Part shown: positions 16,452 through 25,531 of the stretch, one piece after another
Layout of the letters: each line of letters starts with the position of its first letter
Position numbering within the stretch: position 1 is the first letter of the stretch
NCBI RefSeq assembly: GCF_020181035.1
Contig: NZ_JAIQYY010000013.1
Span: forward strand, 238,449 to 302,448
DNA length: 64,000 nucleotides
Direction: 5' to 3'
Source of the DNA: Streptomyces sp. CoH27
Lineage (GTDB): Bacteria; Actinomycetota; Actinomycetes; Streptomycetales; Streptomycetaceae
Notes under the pieces: generated by a model
Databases searched by the model: none
The model's input: only the letters and a program-made list of their open reading frames with translations
Told to the model about the DNA's origin: nothing
Translations under genes and position numbers: made by a program

Positions 16452-18260
16452 ATGCATCCCGACCGTGAAACGTCCTGGACCCCGCCTGCCGACGCCAAGG
16501 AACAGCCCCGGCAGGTGCGCCGCATCCTGAAGCTCTTCCGCCCCTACCGTGGGCGGCTCGCGATCGTCGGCCTGCTCGTCGGCGCCTCTTCGCTGGTCTC
16601 GGTGGCCACGCCGTTCCTGCTGAAGGAGACCCTCGACGTCGCGATCCCCCAGGGCCGCACGGGCCTGCTGAGCCTGCTCGCGCTCGGCATGATCCTCAGC
16701 GCGGTCCTCTCCAGCGTCTTCGGCGTCCTGCAGACGCTGATCTCGACCACCGTCGGCCAGCGCGTCATGCACGACCTGCGCACCGCCGTCTACGGCCGGC
16801 TGCAGCGCATGTCGCTCGCCTTCTTCACCCGCACCCGCACCGGCGAGGTGCAGTCCCGCATAGCCAACGACATCGGCGGCATGCAGGCCACCGTCACCTC
16901 CACGGCCACCTCCCTGGTCTCCAACGCCACCAGCGTGGTCGCCACGATCGTCGCGATGATCGCCCTCGACTGGCGGCTCACGATCGTCTCGCTGCTCCTG
17001 CTGCCGGTGTTCGTGTGGATCAGCCGCCGCGTGGGCAACGAACGCAAGAAGATCACCACGCAGCGGCAGAAGCAGATGGCCGCGATGGCCGCCACGGTCA
17101 CCGAGTCGCTCTCGGTCAGCGGCATCCTGCTCGGCCGCACCATGGGCCGCTCGGACTCGCTGACCGCCTCCTTCGCCGAGGAGTCGGAGCGCCTGGTCGA
17201 CCTTGAGGTGCGGTCGAACATGGCGGGGCGCTGGCGCATGGCCGTGATCACGATCGTCATGGCCGCGATGCCCGCCGTCATCTACTGGACCGCGGGTCTC
17301 GCCCTGCAGTTCGGCGGCCCGAAGGTCTCCCTCGGCACCATCGTCGCCTTCGTCTCGCTCCAGCAGGGCCTGTTCCGTCCGGCCGTGAGCCTGCTCGCGA
17401 CCGGCGTCCAGATCCAGACCTCCCTCGCGCTCTTCCAGCGCATCTTCGAGTACCTCGACCTGCCGATCGACATCACCGAGCGCGAGCGGCCCGTTCGGCT
17501 CGACCAGATCAAGGGTGAAGTCCGGCTGGAGGGCGTCGAGTTCCGCTACGACCAGGACGACAAGGCCCGCCCCGTCCTCGACGGCATCGACATCACCGTG
17601 CCGGCGGGCGGCAGCCTCGCCGTCGTGGGCCCGACCGGCGCCGGCAAGTCCACGCTCGGCTATCTGGTGCCCCGGCTCTACGACGTCACCGGCGGCCGGG
17701 TCACGCTGGACGGCATCGATGTCCGTGACCTCGACTTCGACACCCTCGCCCGCGCGGTCGGCGTCGTCTCGCAGGAGACGTACCTCTTCCACGCCACCGT
17801 CGCCGACAACCTCCGTTTCGCCAAGCCGGATGCCACCGACGAGGAGCTGCACGCGGCGGCCGAAGCGGCGCAGATACACGACCACATAGCCGCGCTGCCC
17901 GAGGGCTACGACACGGTTGTCGGCGAACGCGGTCACCGCTTCTCCGGCGGTGAGAAGCAACGGCTCGCGATTGCCCGCACCATCCTGCGCGATCCGCCGG
18001 TTCTCATCCTCGACGAGGCGACCAGTGCGCTCGACACCCGTACGGAGGCCGCGGTCCAGGAGGCCATCGACGCCCTGTCGGCCGACCGGACGACGATCAC
18101 CATCGCGCACCGTCTGTCCACGATCCGCGGTGCCGACCAGATCGTGGTGCTGGACTCCGGCCGGGTCGCCGAACGCGGCTCGCACGACGAGCTGCTGGAG
18201 CAGGACGGGCGGTACGCGGCCCTGGTACGCCGGGACGCGCAACTGGAGCCGACAAACTGA
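16452..18260 (+). CDS. ABC exporter (fused transmembrane and ATPase domains), MarR-linked
   Basis: A 602-residue type-I exporter half, probably a homodimer. The transmembrane domain (about 30-330) is followed by an intact nucleotide-binding domain: Walker A GPTGAGKSTL, Q-loop near QETYLFH, signature FSGGEKQRLAIAR, Walker B VLILDEATSALD and switch His in IAHRL. Both ATP sites can therefore work, unlike the pair at 7.9-11.6 kb. ATG start with AGGAG upstream. The linked MarR gene suggests drug- or metabolite-inducible efflux; cargo is unknown. Confidence 0.92.
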   Translation: MHPDRETSWTPPADAKEQPRQVRRILKLFRPYRGRLAIVGLLVGASSLVSVATPFLLKETLDVAIPQGRTGLLSLLALGMILSAVLSSVFGVLQTLISTTVGQRVMHDLRTAVYGRLQRMSLAFFTRTRTGEVQSRIANDIGGMQATVTSTATSLVSNATSVVATIVAMIALDWRLTIVSLLLLPVFVWISRRVGNERKKITTQRQKQMAAMAATVTESLSVSGILLGRTMGRSDSLTASFAEESERLVDLEVRSNMAGRWRMAVITIVMAAMPAVIYWTAGLALQFGGPKVSLGTIVAFVSLQQGLFRPAVSLLATGVQIQTSLALFQRIFEYLDLPIDITERERPVRLDQIKGEVRLEGVEFRYDQDDKARPVLDGIDITVPAGGSLAVVGPTGAGKSTLGYLVPRLYDVTGGRVTLDGIDVRDLDFDTLARAVGVVSQETYLFHATVADNLRFAKPDATDEELHAAAEAAQIHDHIAALPEGYDTVVGERGHRFSGGEKQRLAIARTILRDPPVLILDEATSALDTRTEAAVQEAIDALSADRTTITIAHRLSTIRGADQIVVLDSGRVAERGSHDELLEQDGRYAALVRRDAQLEPTN

Positions 18261-18303
18261 ACATATGCCACATTTATGGGGTTATGCGTATTAACGTTCC
18301 CGC

Positions 18304-19200
18304 ATGCAGACGAACATTCCGCCACGGAGCACGATCCGACTGACACGCCGGGGCAGACTCGTCCTCGGCGTGGCCGCCGCCGTCGTGGCCGGTATCGCCG
18401 TGGCGGTGCCGCTGCTGATGCAAGCCGACGGCTCTGCGGAGTCCCGGACCGCCGCGCTGGTCATCCCCGAGGGCTGGCGCGCGAGACAGGTGTACGACGC
18501 CATCGACAAGGCCCTCGAACTGCCTCGGGGCAGCACCCGCAACTCCCTGGGAAAAGCGGGTCTGAAGCTGCCGAGCGACGCCCGGGGCAACCCGGAGGGC
18601 TACCTCTTCCCGGCGACGTACCCCCTGGGGAAGGGAGCGACCCCCGAGTCCCTGCTGCGCTCCATGGCCGACACGGCCGACAACAGGTTCAAGGCGGCGC
18701 CGATCGCCGCCGGGGCACAGCGCAATGCGATGAACATCTACCAGGCCGTCACCATCGCCAGCATCATCCAGGCCGAGGCCGCGACGAAGGCGGACATGGG
18801 CAAGGTCGCCCGGGTCGTCTTCAACCGGCTGGAGCGCGGGATGCCGTTGCAGATGGATTCCACCATCAACTACGCGCTGAACCGCGACACAGTCCGCACC
18901 AGCCAGGACGACACCCGCATCGGGAGCCCGTACAACTCCTACCGGCGCATGGGGCTGCCGCCGACACCGATCGACAACCCCGGCGAGGAGGCGATGCGTG
19001 CCGCGCTGAACCCGACGCCGGGCGACTGGCTGTACTTCGTCACGGTCAAGCCGGGCGACACCCGCTTCTCCGCCGACTACACGACGCACATGCGTAACGT
19101 GGCGGAGTTCAACGCCCTCCACCCGGGCACCGGTCAGGGGCAGACGTCCGGTCGGAGCCCGGCCCGGTCCTCGGTCCCGGCGCAGCCCTCGGTCCGCTGA
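18304..19200 (+). CDS. MltG/YceG-like endolytic transglycosylase
   Basis: A 298-residue protein with one N-terminal membrane anchor (about residues 18-40) and an extracytoplasmic YceG domain. The family catalytic Glu lies in IASIIQAEA, and downstream motifs match: VVFNRLERGMPLQMDSTINYAL and YNSYRRMGLPPTPIDNPG. MltG cuts nascent glycan strands in the membrane and sets their length. It is smaller than the housekeeping actinobacterial MltG and is probably an accessory paralogue. A Ser/Pro-rich tail ends the protein. No strong ribosome site is visible. Confidence 0.88.
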   Translation: MQTNIPPRSTIRLTRRGRLVLGVAAAVVAGIAVAVPLLMQADGSAESRTAALVIPEGWRARQVYDAIDKALELPRGSTRNSLGKAGLKLPSDARGNPEGYLFPATYPLGKGATPESLLRSMADTADNRFKAAPIAAGAQRNAMNIYQAVTIASIIQAEAATKADMGKVARVVFNRLERGMPLQMDSTINYALNRDTVRTSQDDTRIGSPYNSYRRMGLPPTPIDNPGEEAMRAALNPTPGDWLYFVTVKPGDTRFSADYTTHMRNVAEFNALHPGTGQGQTSGRSPARSSVPAQPSVR

Positions 19201-19269
19201 GCCGGCGGGACTCACGGGCCCGGGTGGCGGCTTTCGCCCGCACGCGGACCCGGCGACGCGGTGACCGGT

Positions 19270-20349
19270 TCAGGCGGCGACCGGCTGCTCCTCGGCCAGC
19301 AGCCGCCTGATGTCCCGGACGGCGGCGCGTCCGGCACGGTTGGCGCCGATGGTGCTCGCGGAGGGGCCGTAGCCGACGAGATGGACGCGTGCATCGGCGA
19401 CGGTCCGGGTGCCCTCGACGCGGATCCCGCCGCCCGGCTCGCGCAGCCGCAGCGGGGTGAGATGGTCCAGCGCGGGCCGGAACCCGGTGGCCCACAGGAT
19501 CACGTCGGCGTCGACGTGGCGCCCGTCGTTCCATGCCACGCCGTCCGGGGTGATCCGGTCGAACATCGGCTCCCGGTCCAGGACCCCGTCCGCGAGGCCC
19601 TGCCGGACGGCATCGTTGAGGGGCAGCCCGGTGACCGAGACCACACTGCGCGGCGGCAGCCCCTGGCGCACCCGCTCCTCGACCAGCGCGACCGCCGTAC
19701 GGCCCGCCTCCTGGTCGAACGGCCCCTCACGGAACACCGGAGGCCGCCGGGTGACCCAAGTGGTCGCGGCCGCGTACGGGGCCAGTTCCAGCAGATGCTG
19801 GGTGCCCGAGGCGCCGCCGCCCACGACCACGACCCGCTGCCCGGCGAACTCCTCGGGACCGCTGTACTGCGCGGTGTGCAACTGCCGCCCGCGGAAGGTC
19901 TCCTGGCCGGGGTAGCGCGGCCAGAACGGCCGGTCCCAGGTGCCGGTCGCGTTGATCAGCGCCCGCGTGGACCAGTTGCCGGCGGAGGTCTCCACGGTCA
20001 GCCGGCCGCCGTCCCCCTCCCGGACGGCACGTACGTCGACGGGCCGCCGCACCCGCAGGTCGAAGGCGCGCTCGTACCGGTCGAAGTACTCACCGATGAC
20101 CTCCGCCGACGGCCGCGCCGGATCGGCGCCCGTCAGCTCCATGCCGGGCAGCGCGTGCATCCCGTGCACCTTGCCGTACGTCAGCGAGGCCCACCGGAAC
20201 TGCCAGGCACCGCCCGGCGCGGGGGAGTGGTCGAGCACCACGAAGTCGCGGTCCGGCTCGAAGCCGGTGCGTCGCAGATGGTAGGCGCTGGACAGCCCGG
20301 CCTGACCAGCGCCGATGACGACTACCTCGACCTCGCGCGATTCGTTCAC
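19270..20349 (-). CDS. FAD/NAD(P)-dependent oxidoreductase (flavin monooxygenase-like)
   Basis: A 359-residue flavoprotein with two dinucleotide folds: GAGQAGLSSAYHL for FAD (about residues 10-22) and VVVGGGASGTQHLLEL for NAD(P)H (about 165-180). ATGTWDRPFWP and LWATGFRP are typical of the FMO/Baeyer-Villiger-like group. It would oxygenate or reduce a small substrate. It lies 142 bp downstream of ssuA on the same strand, so a part in organosulfur use is possible but not shown. GTG start at 20349; a longer frame lacks a ribosome site. Confidence 0.8.
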   Translation of the reverse strand: MNESREVEVVVIGAGQAGLSSAYHLRRTGFEPDRDFVVLDHSPAPGGAWQFRWASLTYGKVHGMHALPGMELTGADPARPSAEVIGEYFDRYERAFDLRVRRPVDVRAVREGDGGRLTVETSAGNWSTRALINATGTWDRPFWPRYPGQETFRGRQLHTAQYSGPEEFAGQRVVVVGGGASGTQHLLELAPYAAATTWVTRRPPVFREGPFDQEAGRTAVALVEERVRQGLPPRSVVSVTGLPLNDAVRQGLADGVLDREPMFDRITPDGVAWNDGRHVDADVILWATGFRPALDHLTPLRLREPGGGIRVEGTRTVADARVHLVGYGPSASTIGANRAGRAAVRDIRRLLAEEQPVAA

Positions 20350-20437
20350 GCTTCTACTAACCGGGGGGAGGGGCCGGATCTTCCCGCAGGCCGGGCCCTG
20401 ACCGGAGCCGGTCCCCAGTCGGAACGGGCCGTCGGCC

Positions 20438-20490
20438 GGGGTCACCCCTTGGCCGGGTCACTCCTCGGGCGGGGTCACCCCTTGGCCGGG
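20438..20490. repeat. 20-bp exact direct repeat beside the ssuA stop codon
   Basis: GGGGTCACCCCTTGGCCGGG occurs at 20438-20457 and again at 20471-20490, immediately downstream of ssuA. A third, diverged unit overlaps the ssuA stop. Each unit can fold on itself, so it may act as a processing or termination element. Confidence 0.7.
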
Positions 20491-20491
20491 G

Positions 20492-21520
20492 TCAGCCTTT
20501 GACCGGTGTGGTCGACGGTGGGAGGGCGTCGTTGAAGCGGGTGTCCACGAAGGCGCCGAAGTCGACCTTGTTCGGGATCAGCTTCAGCTCGGTGAAGGCG
20601 TCGGCGATCTGCTGCTCGGACGCGACGAGCGGCTTGTCGACGGCGACCGCGAAGCGCGTGGAATTGGTCCGCTTCACCGAGTCCAGCGCCACGTCGTACG
20701 GCAGCCCGGTGTCCTTGGCCCACACCGTGGCCCACTCCTGCTGATGGTCGTGGACCCAGGCGGTCGCCCGCCGCAGCCGGGCCAGATAGTCCTTGATGGC
20801 GGCGGCCTTCTTCGGGTCCTTCAGCGCGGCGGGCGCGGCCACCTGGAAGGTGAGCCCGTTGGTGATGCCCTCGCCGGTGGTCAGCACGCGGCCCTGCTTG
20901 GCTCGCAGGATCTGGGAGGTGTACGGGTCCCAGACCGCCCAGGCGTCGACCTTGCCGGAGGTGAACGCGGCCAGCGCGTCGGCCGGCTGGAGGTACTTCA
21001 CCTTGACGTCGGCCAGACTGAGTCCGACCGCCCTGAGCGAGGCGATCAGCTGGTAGTGCGCGGAGGAACCCTGTGCGACGGCGACGGACTTGCCCTTGAG
21101 TTGCTTGGGCCCGGTCAGCGAGGAGCCGTTGGGTACGAGGATGGCATCGCCCTTGGACATGCCGTGCCAGGCGGCCACGACCGAGATCTTCGAACCGGCG
21201 CCGGCCGCGAAGACGGGCGGGGTGTTGCCGACACCGCCGATGTCGACGGCCTGTGCGTTGACCGCCTCCAGCAGCGGCGGGCCGGAGGTGAAGGTGGACC
21301 ACTTGATCTTGTAGTCCAGATTCTTGAGCTCGCCAGCGGCACGCAGGATGGCCTCTGAACCGCCCTTCTGGTCCCCGACGTCGAGGGTGACGGATCCCTG
21401 TCCGTCGGTGTCGCTTCCGGTGCTCGCGGACGAGTTCCCGCCGCAGGCGGTGAGCAGGAGCGCGAAGGGGAGGAGAACTGCGGCGGGGAGGAGGCGTCGT
21501 CGCATGACGGTTCCGTTCAT
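20492..21520 (-). CDS. ssuA: Sulfonate/nitrate/taurine-type ABC transporter substrate-binding lipoprotein
   Basis: A 342-residue lipoprotein with lipobox LLTACG. The binding domain has the SsuA/TauA-like fold pattern: an early GSEAILRAAGELK segment, VDIGGVGNTPPVFAAGAGSK, KSVAVAQGSSAHYQL and AWAVWDPYTSQI. It should capture aliphatic sulfonates outside the membrane and deliver them to the SsuC permease. It is the third ABC gene after ssuC and ssuB. Two ATGs are possible (21520 and 21505); the second gives the cleaner signal peptide (MRRRLLPAAVLL). Substrate class is by family and context, not proven. Confidence 0.85.
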   Translation of the reverse strand: MNGTVMRRRLLPAAVLLPFALLLTACGGNSSASTGSDTDGQGSVTLDVGDQKGGSEAILRAAGELKNLDYKIKWSTFTSGPPLLEAVNAQAVDIGGVGNTPPVFAAGAGSKISVVAAWHGMSKGDAILVPNGSSLTGPKQLKGKSVAVAQGSSAHYQLIASLRAVGLSLADVKVKYLQPADALAAFTSGKVDAWAVWDPYTSQILRAKQGRVLTTGEGITNGLTFQVAAPAALKDPKKAAAIKDYLARLRRATAWVHDHQQEWATVWAKDTGLPYDVALDSVKRTNSTRFAVAVDKPLVASEQQIADAFTELKLIPNKVDFGAFVDTRFNDALPPSTTPVKG

Positions 21521-21572
21521 GTGCGGGAGATTCGAGCGGTACAGGGACTTCGGGACGGGCTTCGGGGGACGG

Positions 21573-21600
21573 GCTTCGAGGGAGGAGCTTCGAGGGAGGA
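21573..21600. repeat. 14-bp tandem duplication between ssuB and ssuA
   Basis: GCTTCGAGGGAGGA is present twice in tandem, followed by a partial third copy, in the 138-bp spacer between ssuB and ssuA. Related CGGGACGGGCTTCGG units precede it. No function assigned. Confidence 0.7.
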
Positions 21601-21658
21601 GCTTTTAGGGCGGAATGCCGAGGCAGGGGTGTCGGGGGGGGAGTTGGCGGAAGGAGGG

Positions 21659-22432
21659 TCAGGCGGCTTCCGCGGCGGTGTGGACTCCGAGCCGTTCCAG
21701 CAGCCCGGCGCGGAGTGCGGCGAAGCGGGGGTCGGTGATCTCACGCGGCCGGTCGAGGTCGATGCGCTGCTCATGGGCGATCCGGCCACCGTCCATCACC
21801 AGGACGCGGTCGGCGAGCAGTACCGCCTCCTCGACGTCGTGCGTGACCAGCAGTACGGCGCAGCCGCGCCGCTGCCACAACTCCCCCACGAGGCGCTGGG
21901 CCTTGATCCGGGTGAGCGCGTCGAGGGCGCCGAACGGCTCGTCGAGCAGCAGCAGATCGGGTTCGCGCACCAAGGCCCGGGCGAGGGAGGCACGCTGGGC
22001 CTCGCCGCCGGAGAGGGTCCTCGGCCAGGCGTCGACGCGGTGGTCGAGGCCGACCTCGTTCAACGCCCGCTCGGCGACGGAGCGTTCGGGCCTGCCGGGC
22101 AGACCGAGCAGAACGTTGCGCCACACCTTCTTCCAGGGCATGAGTCGGGGCGCCTGGAAGGCCACGGCCCGGCGGCGCGGGACCAGCGCGGTGCCCTCGA
22201 TGTCCCGGTCGAGGCCGGCGAGGATGCGCAGCAGCGTCGACTTGCCGCAGCCACTGCGGCCGAGCAGGGCGACGAACTCGCCCGGCGCGATGTCGAGGTC
22301 CAGAGCGTCGATGACCGTACGGCCGTCGAAGGAGCGGGTCAGCCCCTCGACGTGCACAGCCGTGGGCACGGTGGACTCGGGGGACCTGGTGGAACTCGTG
22401 GGGCTCACCGGCCGGTGAACGTCGGTCGCCAT
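21659..22432 (-). CDS. ssuB: Sulfonate-type ABC transporter ATP-binding protein
   Basis: A 257-residue ATPase subunit: Walker A GRSGCGKSTLL, signature LSGGEAQRASLARAL, Walker B LLLLDEPFGALD and switch His in VTHDVEEA. The FQAPRLMPWKKV segment is characteristic of SsuB/TauB. The ATG at 22432 overlaps the ssuC end by 28 bp; a GTG at 22408 overlapping the ssuC stop is an alternative that trims 8 residues. Works with SsuC and SsuA in sulfonate uptake. Confidence 0.9.
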   Translation of the reverse strand: MATDVHRPVSPTSSTRSPESTVPTAVHVEGLTRSFDGRTVIDALDLDIAPGEFVALLGRSGCGKSTLLRILAGLDRDIEGTALVPRRRAVAFQAPRLMPWKKVWRNVLLGLPGRPERSVAERALNEVGLDHRVDAWPRTLSGGEAQRASLARALVREPDLLLLDEPFGALDALTRIKAQRLVGELWQRRGCAVLLVTHDVEEAVLLADRVLVMDGGRIAHEQRIDLDRPREITDPRFAALRAGLLERLGVHTAAEAA

Positions 22433-23307
22433 TGCAACAGCAGCCTTTCGAGGGAGCGGACGATGAAGTCGGCGAGCAGGCCGAGGAAGGCGTAGACGAT
22501 CAGGCAGACCACGATCACGTCGGTCCGCAGGAAGTCCCGCGCCTGCACCATCAGGAAGCCGATGCCGGCGTCGGCGTTGACCTGCTCGGCGAAGACGAGC
22601 GCCAGCCAGGCGATGCCGAGCGAGTAGCGCAGCCCGGTCAGCGCGCCGGGCAGCGCGCCCGGCAGGACGACGTGCCGTACCAGCCCCCACCGGGACAGGC
22701 CCAAGGACTCGCCCGCCTCGATGAGTTGGGCGTCGACGCCACGGATGCCGGCGTACACGTTGAGATAGAGCGGGAAGGTCACGCCGAGGGTGATGATGGC
22801 GATCTTCGGGGCCTCACCGATGCCGAACCAGATGATGAACAGTGGGATGAGACCGACGAACGGCACCGTCCGCAGCATCTGCACCGGCGCGTCCACCAGG
22901 TCCTCACCGATCCGGAACAGCCCGGAGACCAGGGCGAGTCCGGTGCCGGTCAGGGTCCCGAAGAGCAGTCCGAGAGCGACGCGCTGGAGCGAGGTCCCCA
23001 TGGCCGACGGCAGCGAGCCGTCGCTGATCAGATCCCAGCTGACCTGCGCGATCCGGCCCGGAGAGGCCAGTACGTCGGCCGTCAACACGCCGGTGGCACT
23101 CAGGAGTTGCCACAGGGCAAGCAGCAGGATTGGGCCCGCGGTACGGCGCAGCCAGCGCGGAATGTGCAGGGAACGGGAGGAGGCGGGGACGACGGGCTGG
23201 AGGTCGGGGACGGTGAGGGTGGAGCGCCCCCTTGCGGGATCCTCGTACTTGGATATGCCAGAAATATCGGGTTCTGGAGAGTTGGGCGGGGCGTGGCTGA
23301 TGCTCAT
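22405..23307 (-). CDS. ssuC: Sulfonate-type ABC transporter permease
   Basis: A 300-residue inner-membrane permease with about six helices from residue 55 on. The binding-protein-dependent transport motif is EAGESLGLSRWGLVRHVVLPGALPG, and RTVPFVGLIPLFIIWFGIGE is typical of SsuC/TauC. It is the first ABC gene of the operon, 229 bp downstream of a small leader peptide. The N-terminal 50 residues are hydrophilic and proline-rich. Confidence 0.9.
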   Translation of the reverse strand: MSISHAPPNSPEPDISGISKYEDPARGRSTLTVPDLQPVVPASSRSLHIPRWLRRTAGPILLLALWQLLSATGVLTADVLASPGRIAQVSWDLISDGSLPSAMGTSLQRVALGLLFGTLTGTGLALVSGLFRIGEDLVDAPVQMLRTVPFVGLIPLFIIWFGIGEAPKIAIITLGVTFPLYLNVYAGIRGVDAQLIEAGESLGLSRWGLVRHVVLPGALPGALTGLRYSLGIAWLALVFAEQVNADAGIGFLMVQARDFLRTDVIVVCLIVYAFLGLLADFIVRSLERLLLQWRPTFTGR

Positions 23308-23536
23308 GGATGCTCCGCGGAGAGGGGGTCAGCGGGGTGGCGGTGAAGCGAGGGGCGGCTGAGGTGGGTGGGGTGAAGCGGGTGTGGGGTGAAAGGAGAG
23401 CGGAGGGGCGGCGAACGGCGCACCGCCGCGTCACGCCTGTCTCAAGGGCCGGTCACGGCTGTCCGGGAACGGCTGGTCACAGGCGTACGGGAGCGACGGC
23501 GGGACGCGCCGGAAGAGTGAGGGCGGGAAAAGGGCG

Positions 23537-23620
23537 TCAGCAGCCGCGGCGACACGCGGCGGAGGCCACCCACAGCAGGTCGATGTGACCGCGCGTGGTG
23601 AGCAAGGCTGAACGCAACAT
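23537..23620 (-). CDS. Cysteine-ending leader peptide upstream of the ssu operon
   Basis: A 27-codon frame not long enough for ordinary gene calling. The peptide begins MLRSALLTTRGHIDLL and ends ACRRGC, so a Cys codon is the last sense codon and another lies five codons from the end. It matches the pattern of the actinobacterial 'putative leader peptides' (hydrophobic start, HIDLL core, Arg/Cys end) found ahead of sulfur-assimilation operons. Slow decoding of Cys codons when cysteine is scarce would alter folding of the 229-bp leader and raise ssuCBA expression. The attenuator structure itself was not resolved by eye. Confidence 0.75.
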   Translation of the reverse strand: MLRSALLTTRGHIDLLWVASAACRRGC

Positions 23621-23741
23621 GCGGCAGAACGTAGCCAGCTGGGTGGTCCACGGTCAATGGTGTCTCGCGTTGTGGACCTCGGATATCGGCAGGCGGTCGT
23701 GCCGCCGAAGGGAAGCCTGGCGTATGGGTCAGGATGGGGGC

Positions 23742-24164
23742 ATGCCAGATGCCTTCACCACCCGTACGCTGCACGTCTCCACCGGTTCCCGGGAGCGCGT
23801 CGTCGATCTCACCGCCGACTGCGACGACTTCCTGCGCGAGGCGGCGGCCGGCCGCGACGGGCTGCTCAACATCTTCGTCCCGCACGCCACCGCTGGGATC
23901 GCCATCATCGAGACGGGTTCCGGCAGCGACGACGACCTCCTCGCCGCCCTGCACACCCTGCTCCCCGCCGACGACCGCTGGCAGCACCGCCACGGCAGCC
24001 CCGGCCACGGCCGCGACCACGTCCTGCCGGCCGTCGTCGCGCCGCATGCGACCCTGCCCGTCATCGGCGGACGCATGGAACTGGGCACCTGGCAGTCCGT
24101 CTGCCTGGTGGACACCAACATCTCCAATGCCAACCGTCAGGTTCGACTGAGCTTCCTGGGCTGA
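23742..24164 (+). CDS. YjbQ family protein (UPF0047)
   Basis: A 140-residue single-domain protein. Family motifs are visible: NIFVPHATAGIAIIE in the middle, the run of Asp that follows, and GTWQSVCLVDTN near the end. YjbQ proteins form trimers with conserved His residues; some have thiamine-phosphate synthase side activity, but the true role is not settled. The ATG at 23742 follows GGGGG; a longer frame starts at 23595 without a site. It is divergent from the ssu leader peptide. Confidence 0.88.
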   Translation: MPDAFTTRTLHVSTGSRERVVDLTADCDDFLREAAAGRDGLLNIFVPHATAGIAIIETGSGSDDDLLAALHTLLPADDRWQHRHGSPGHGRDHVLPAVVAPHATLPVIGGRMELGTWQSVCLVDTNISNANRQVRLSFLG

Positions 24165-24248
24165 GCAAGATCATCCTGGGTGTGGCCGCCAAATCTCCGT
24201 AGCTTGCGTGCTCGAAACGGAGAAGTCTTGCGCCGTACGGACCTGAAC

Positions 24249-24637
24249 ATGATCGAACGCCCCTCCGCCGGATGCGGGAAGTGCCTGCTCGGCGTGCGAC
24301 GGCTGTCGCGGATGAAGCTCGCCACATCGTCTCCGGAGCGGCAGCGCGAGGACGTGCTGACCGTCGCCGCGTCTGTCGGGGGCCACATCATCGGCTGGGC
24401 CGACGACTGGGAGGTGTCGGGCGCCACCGACCCGATGACCCGGCCGAAACTGGGCCCCTGGCTTTGTGACGAGAAGGGCCCGTACGACGGGTTGGTGGCT
24501 GGAGCTGTGGACCGGCTCGGCCGCAACGTCGTGGACGCCCTGAACACCGGCTACAAGATGCGCGACGAGGGGAAGCTGCTCGTCACCTACGGCCATGACG
24601 GTCCGTGGGATCTGGATGACCAGGCCGACGAGAACCG
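24249..24637 (+). pseudogene. Serine recombinase, N-terminal fragment
   Basis: The frame encodes the start of a large serine recombinase: RLSRM (with the likely nucleophile Ser), SSPERQREDVL, ADDWEVSGATDP, RPKLGPWL and VDRLGRNVVDALNTGY, ending at QADENR. There the homology stops abruptly and a different mobile element begins, so the DNA-binding part is missing. It is probably the decayed integrase of an earlier integrated element. The start is uncertain; 24249 is an in-frame ATG. Confidence 0.8.
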
Positions 24638-24658
24638 CCCGAACACTCCTGGTCCAAT

Positions 24659-25531
24659 GAGCTTCTTCAGCGTTGCCGCTCCAGGGTGAGGATGGCTTTG
24701 GCGATTGACGTCATGCGGTTGGGGCTGCATCGGGACCTGCGGAAGATCCGCCAGGACTTCAGGCGGGCGACGCCGCGTTCGACGGGTGCCCGTGTCACGG
24801 CCAAGGCACGGTTGCGGGTCTTGTCGGTGGGGGTGAGTTTCTGCAGGGGCCTGCGTTTGATGCCAGTGGTCAGCCAGGGACCGGCGCCCTGGTAGGCGAG
24901 ATCGGCCACGATGGGAACGCCCTGGCGCTCGCAGATTCGGATGATCCGGTGGGTGCGGGCGGCGGTCAGGTCGTGGGTGCGGCCCGGCATGGCGGGCGAG
25001 AGCCACAGCAGTCGGCCGCCGGGATCGGTGACCACCTGCACGTTCACACCGTGGCGCCGGTGTTTGTGGGAGTAGTCGGCCCGGCCGTCGCCGACCCGGT
25101 CGCACTCGGCGAGCGTCCCGTCGAGCAGGACGAAGTCGGGATCATGCTCGCGCAGCGTCTTCAGCAGACCCGGGGCACGTGCGGCGAGCAGGTCGACGAC
25201 CGCGCTGGTGTAGGCGTGGGCGGTGGACTCGCTGATCCCGAACCCGGCGGCGATCTTCGCCAGCGTGGTGTGTTCTCGCAGGTACGCCAGTGCCACCATC
25301 GCGCGCTGGGACGGACGGAGCTTGCAGCGCCGGTCGCCCTCACGGGTGACGATCAGCATGGTGACCCACTCCACGAGTGCATGCGGCAGGTCAAGTGCGG
25401 CAGAATGGATGACCAACAAGGCCCCCGAGCAACGTGATTGAGACGTCAGACATCTCGATCAACAGCCCGGGGGCCTCGCTCGTTGCGCGTCACGGCCCAT
25501 CACCCGTTCGGTGGCCAACTCGAAGAAGCTC
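24659..25531. mobile_element. IS5-family insertion sequence, apparently complete (873 bp)
   Basis: Ends are a perfect inverted repeat GAGCTTCTTC (24659-24668) / GAAGAAGCTC (25522-25531), flanked by AAT direct repeats at 24656-24658 and 25532-25534 (CAATG if the repeat is drawn shorter). Joining the flanks restores a continuous IS701-type transposase sequence, proving the insertion point. It carries one leftward transposase gene. A GGCCCCCG / CGGGGGCC stem lies near its right end (about 25420-25475). Confidence 0.85.
24667..25419 (-). CDS. IS5-family transposase (HTH_Tnp_4/DDE_Tnp_4 type)
   Basis: A 250-residue transposase that fills the 873-bp element. An N-terminal helix-turn-helix (ALAYLREHTTLAKIAAGFGIS, about 43-63) is followed by an RNase H-like DDE domain: LDGTLAECDRV (first Asp), VVTDPGGRLLW, PGRTHDLTAAR, IVADLAYQGAG (second Asp) and VERGVARLKSW (final Glu). 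All three acidic positions are present, so it may be active. The TTG start at 25419 is the earliest; internal GTG starts are possible. Confidence 0.85.
   Translation of the reverse strand: MLVIHSAALDLPHALVEWVTMLIVTREGDRRCKLRPSQRAMVALAYLREHTTLAKIAAGFGISESTAHAYTSAVVDLLAARAPGLLKTLREHDPDFVLLDGTLAECDRVGDGRADYSHKHRRHGVNVQVVTDPGGRLLWLSPAMPGRTHDLTAARTHRIIRICERQGVPIVADLAYQGAGPWLTTGIKRRPLQKLTPTDKTRNRALAVTRAPVERGVARLKSWRIFRRSRCSPNRMTSIAKAILTLERQR

Noticed and set aside
24949..25437. Rightward open frame over the transposase
   Set aside because: Antisense to the IS5-type transposase, whose domains are clear.
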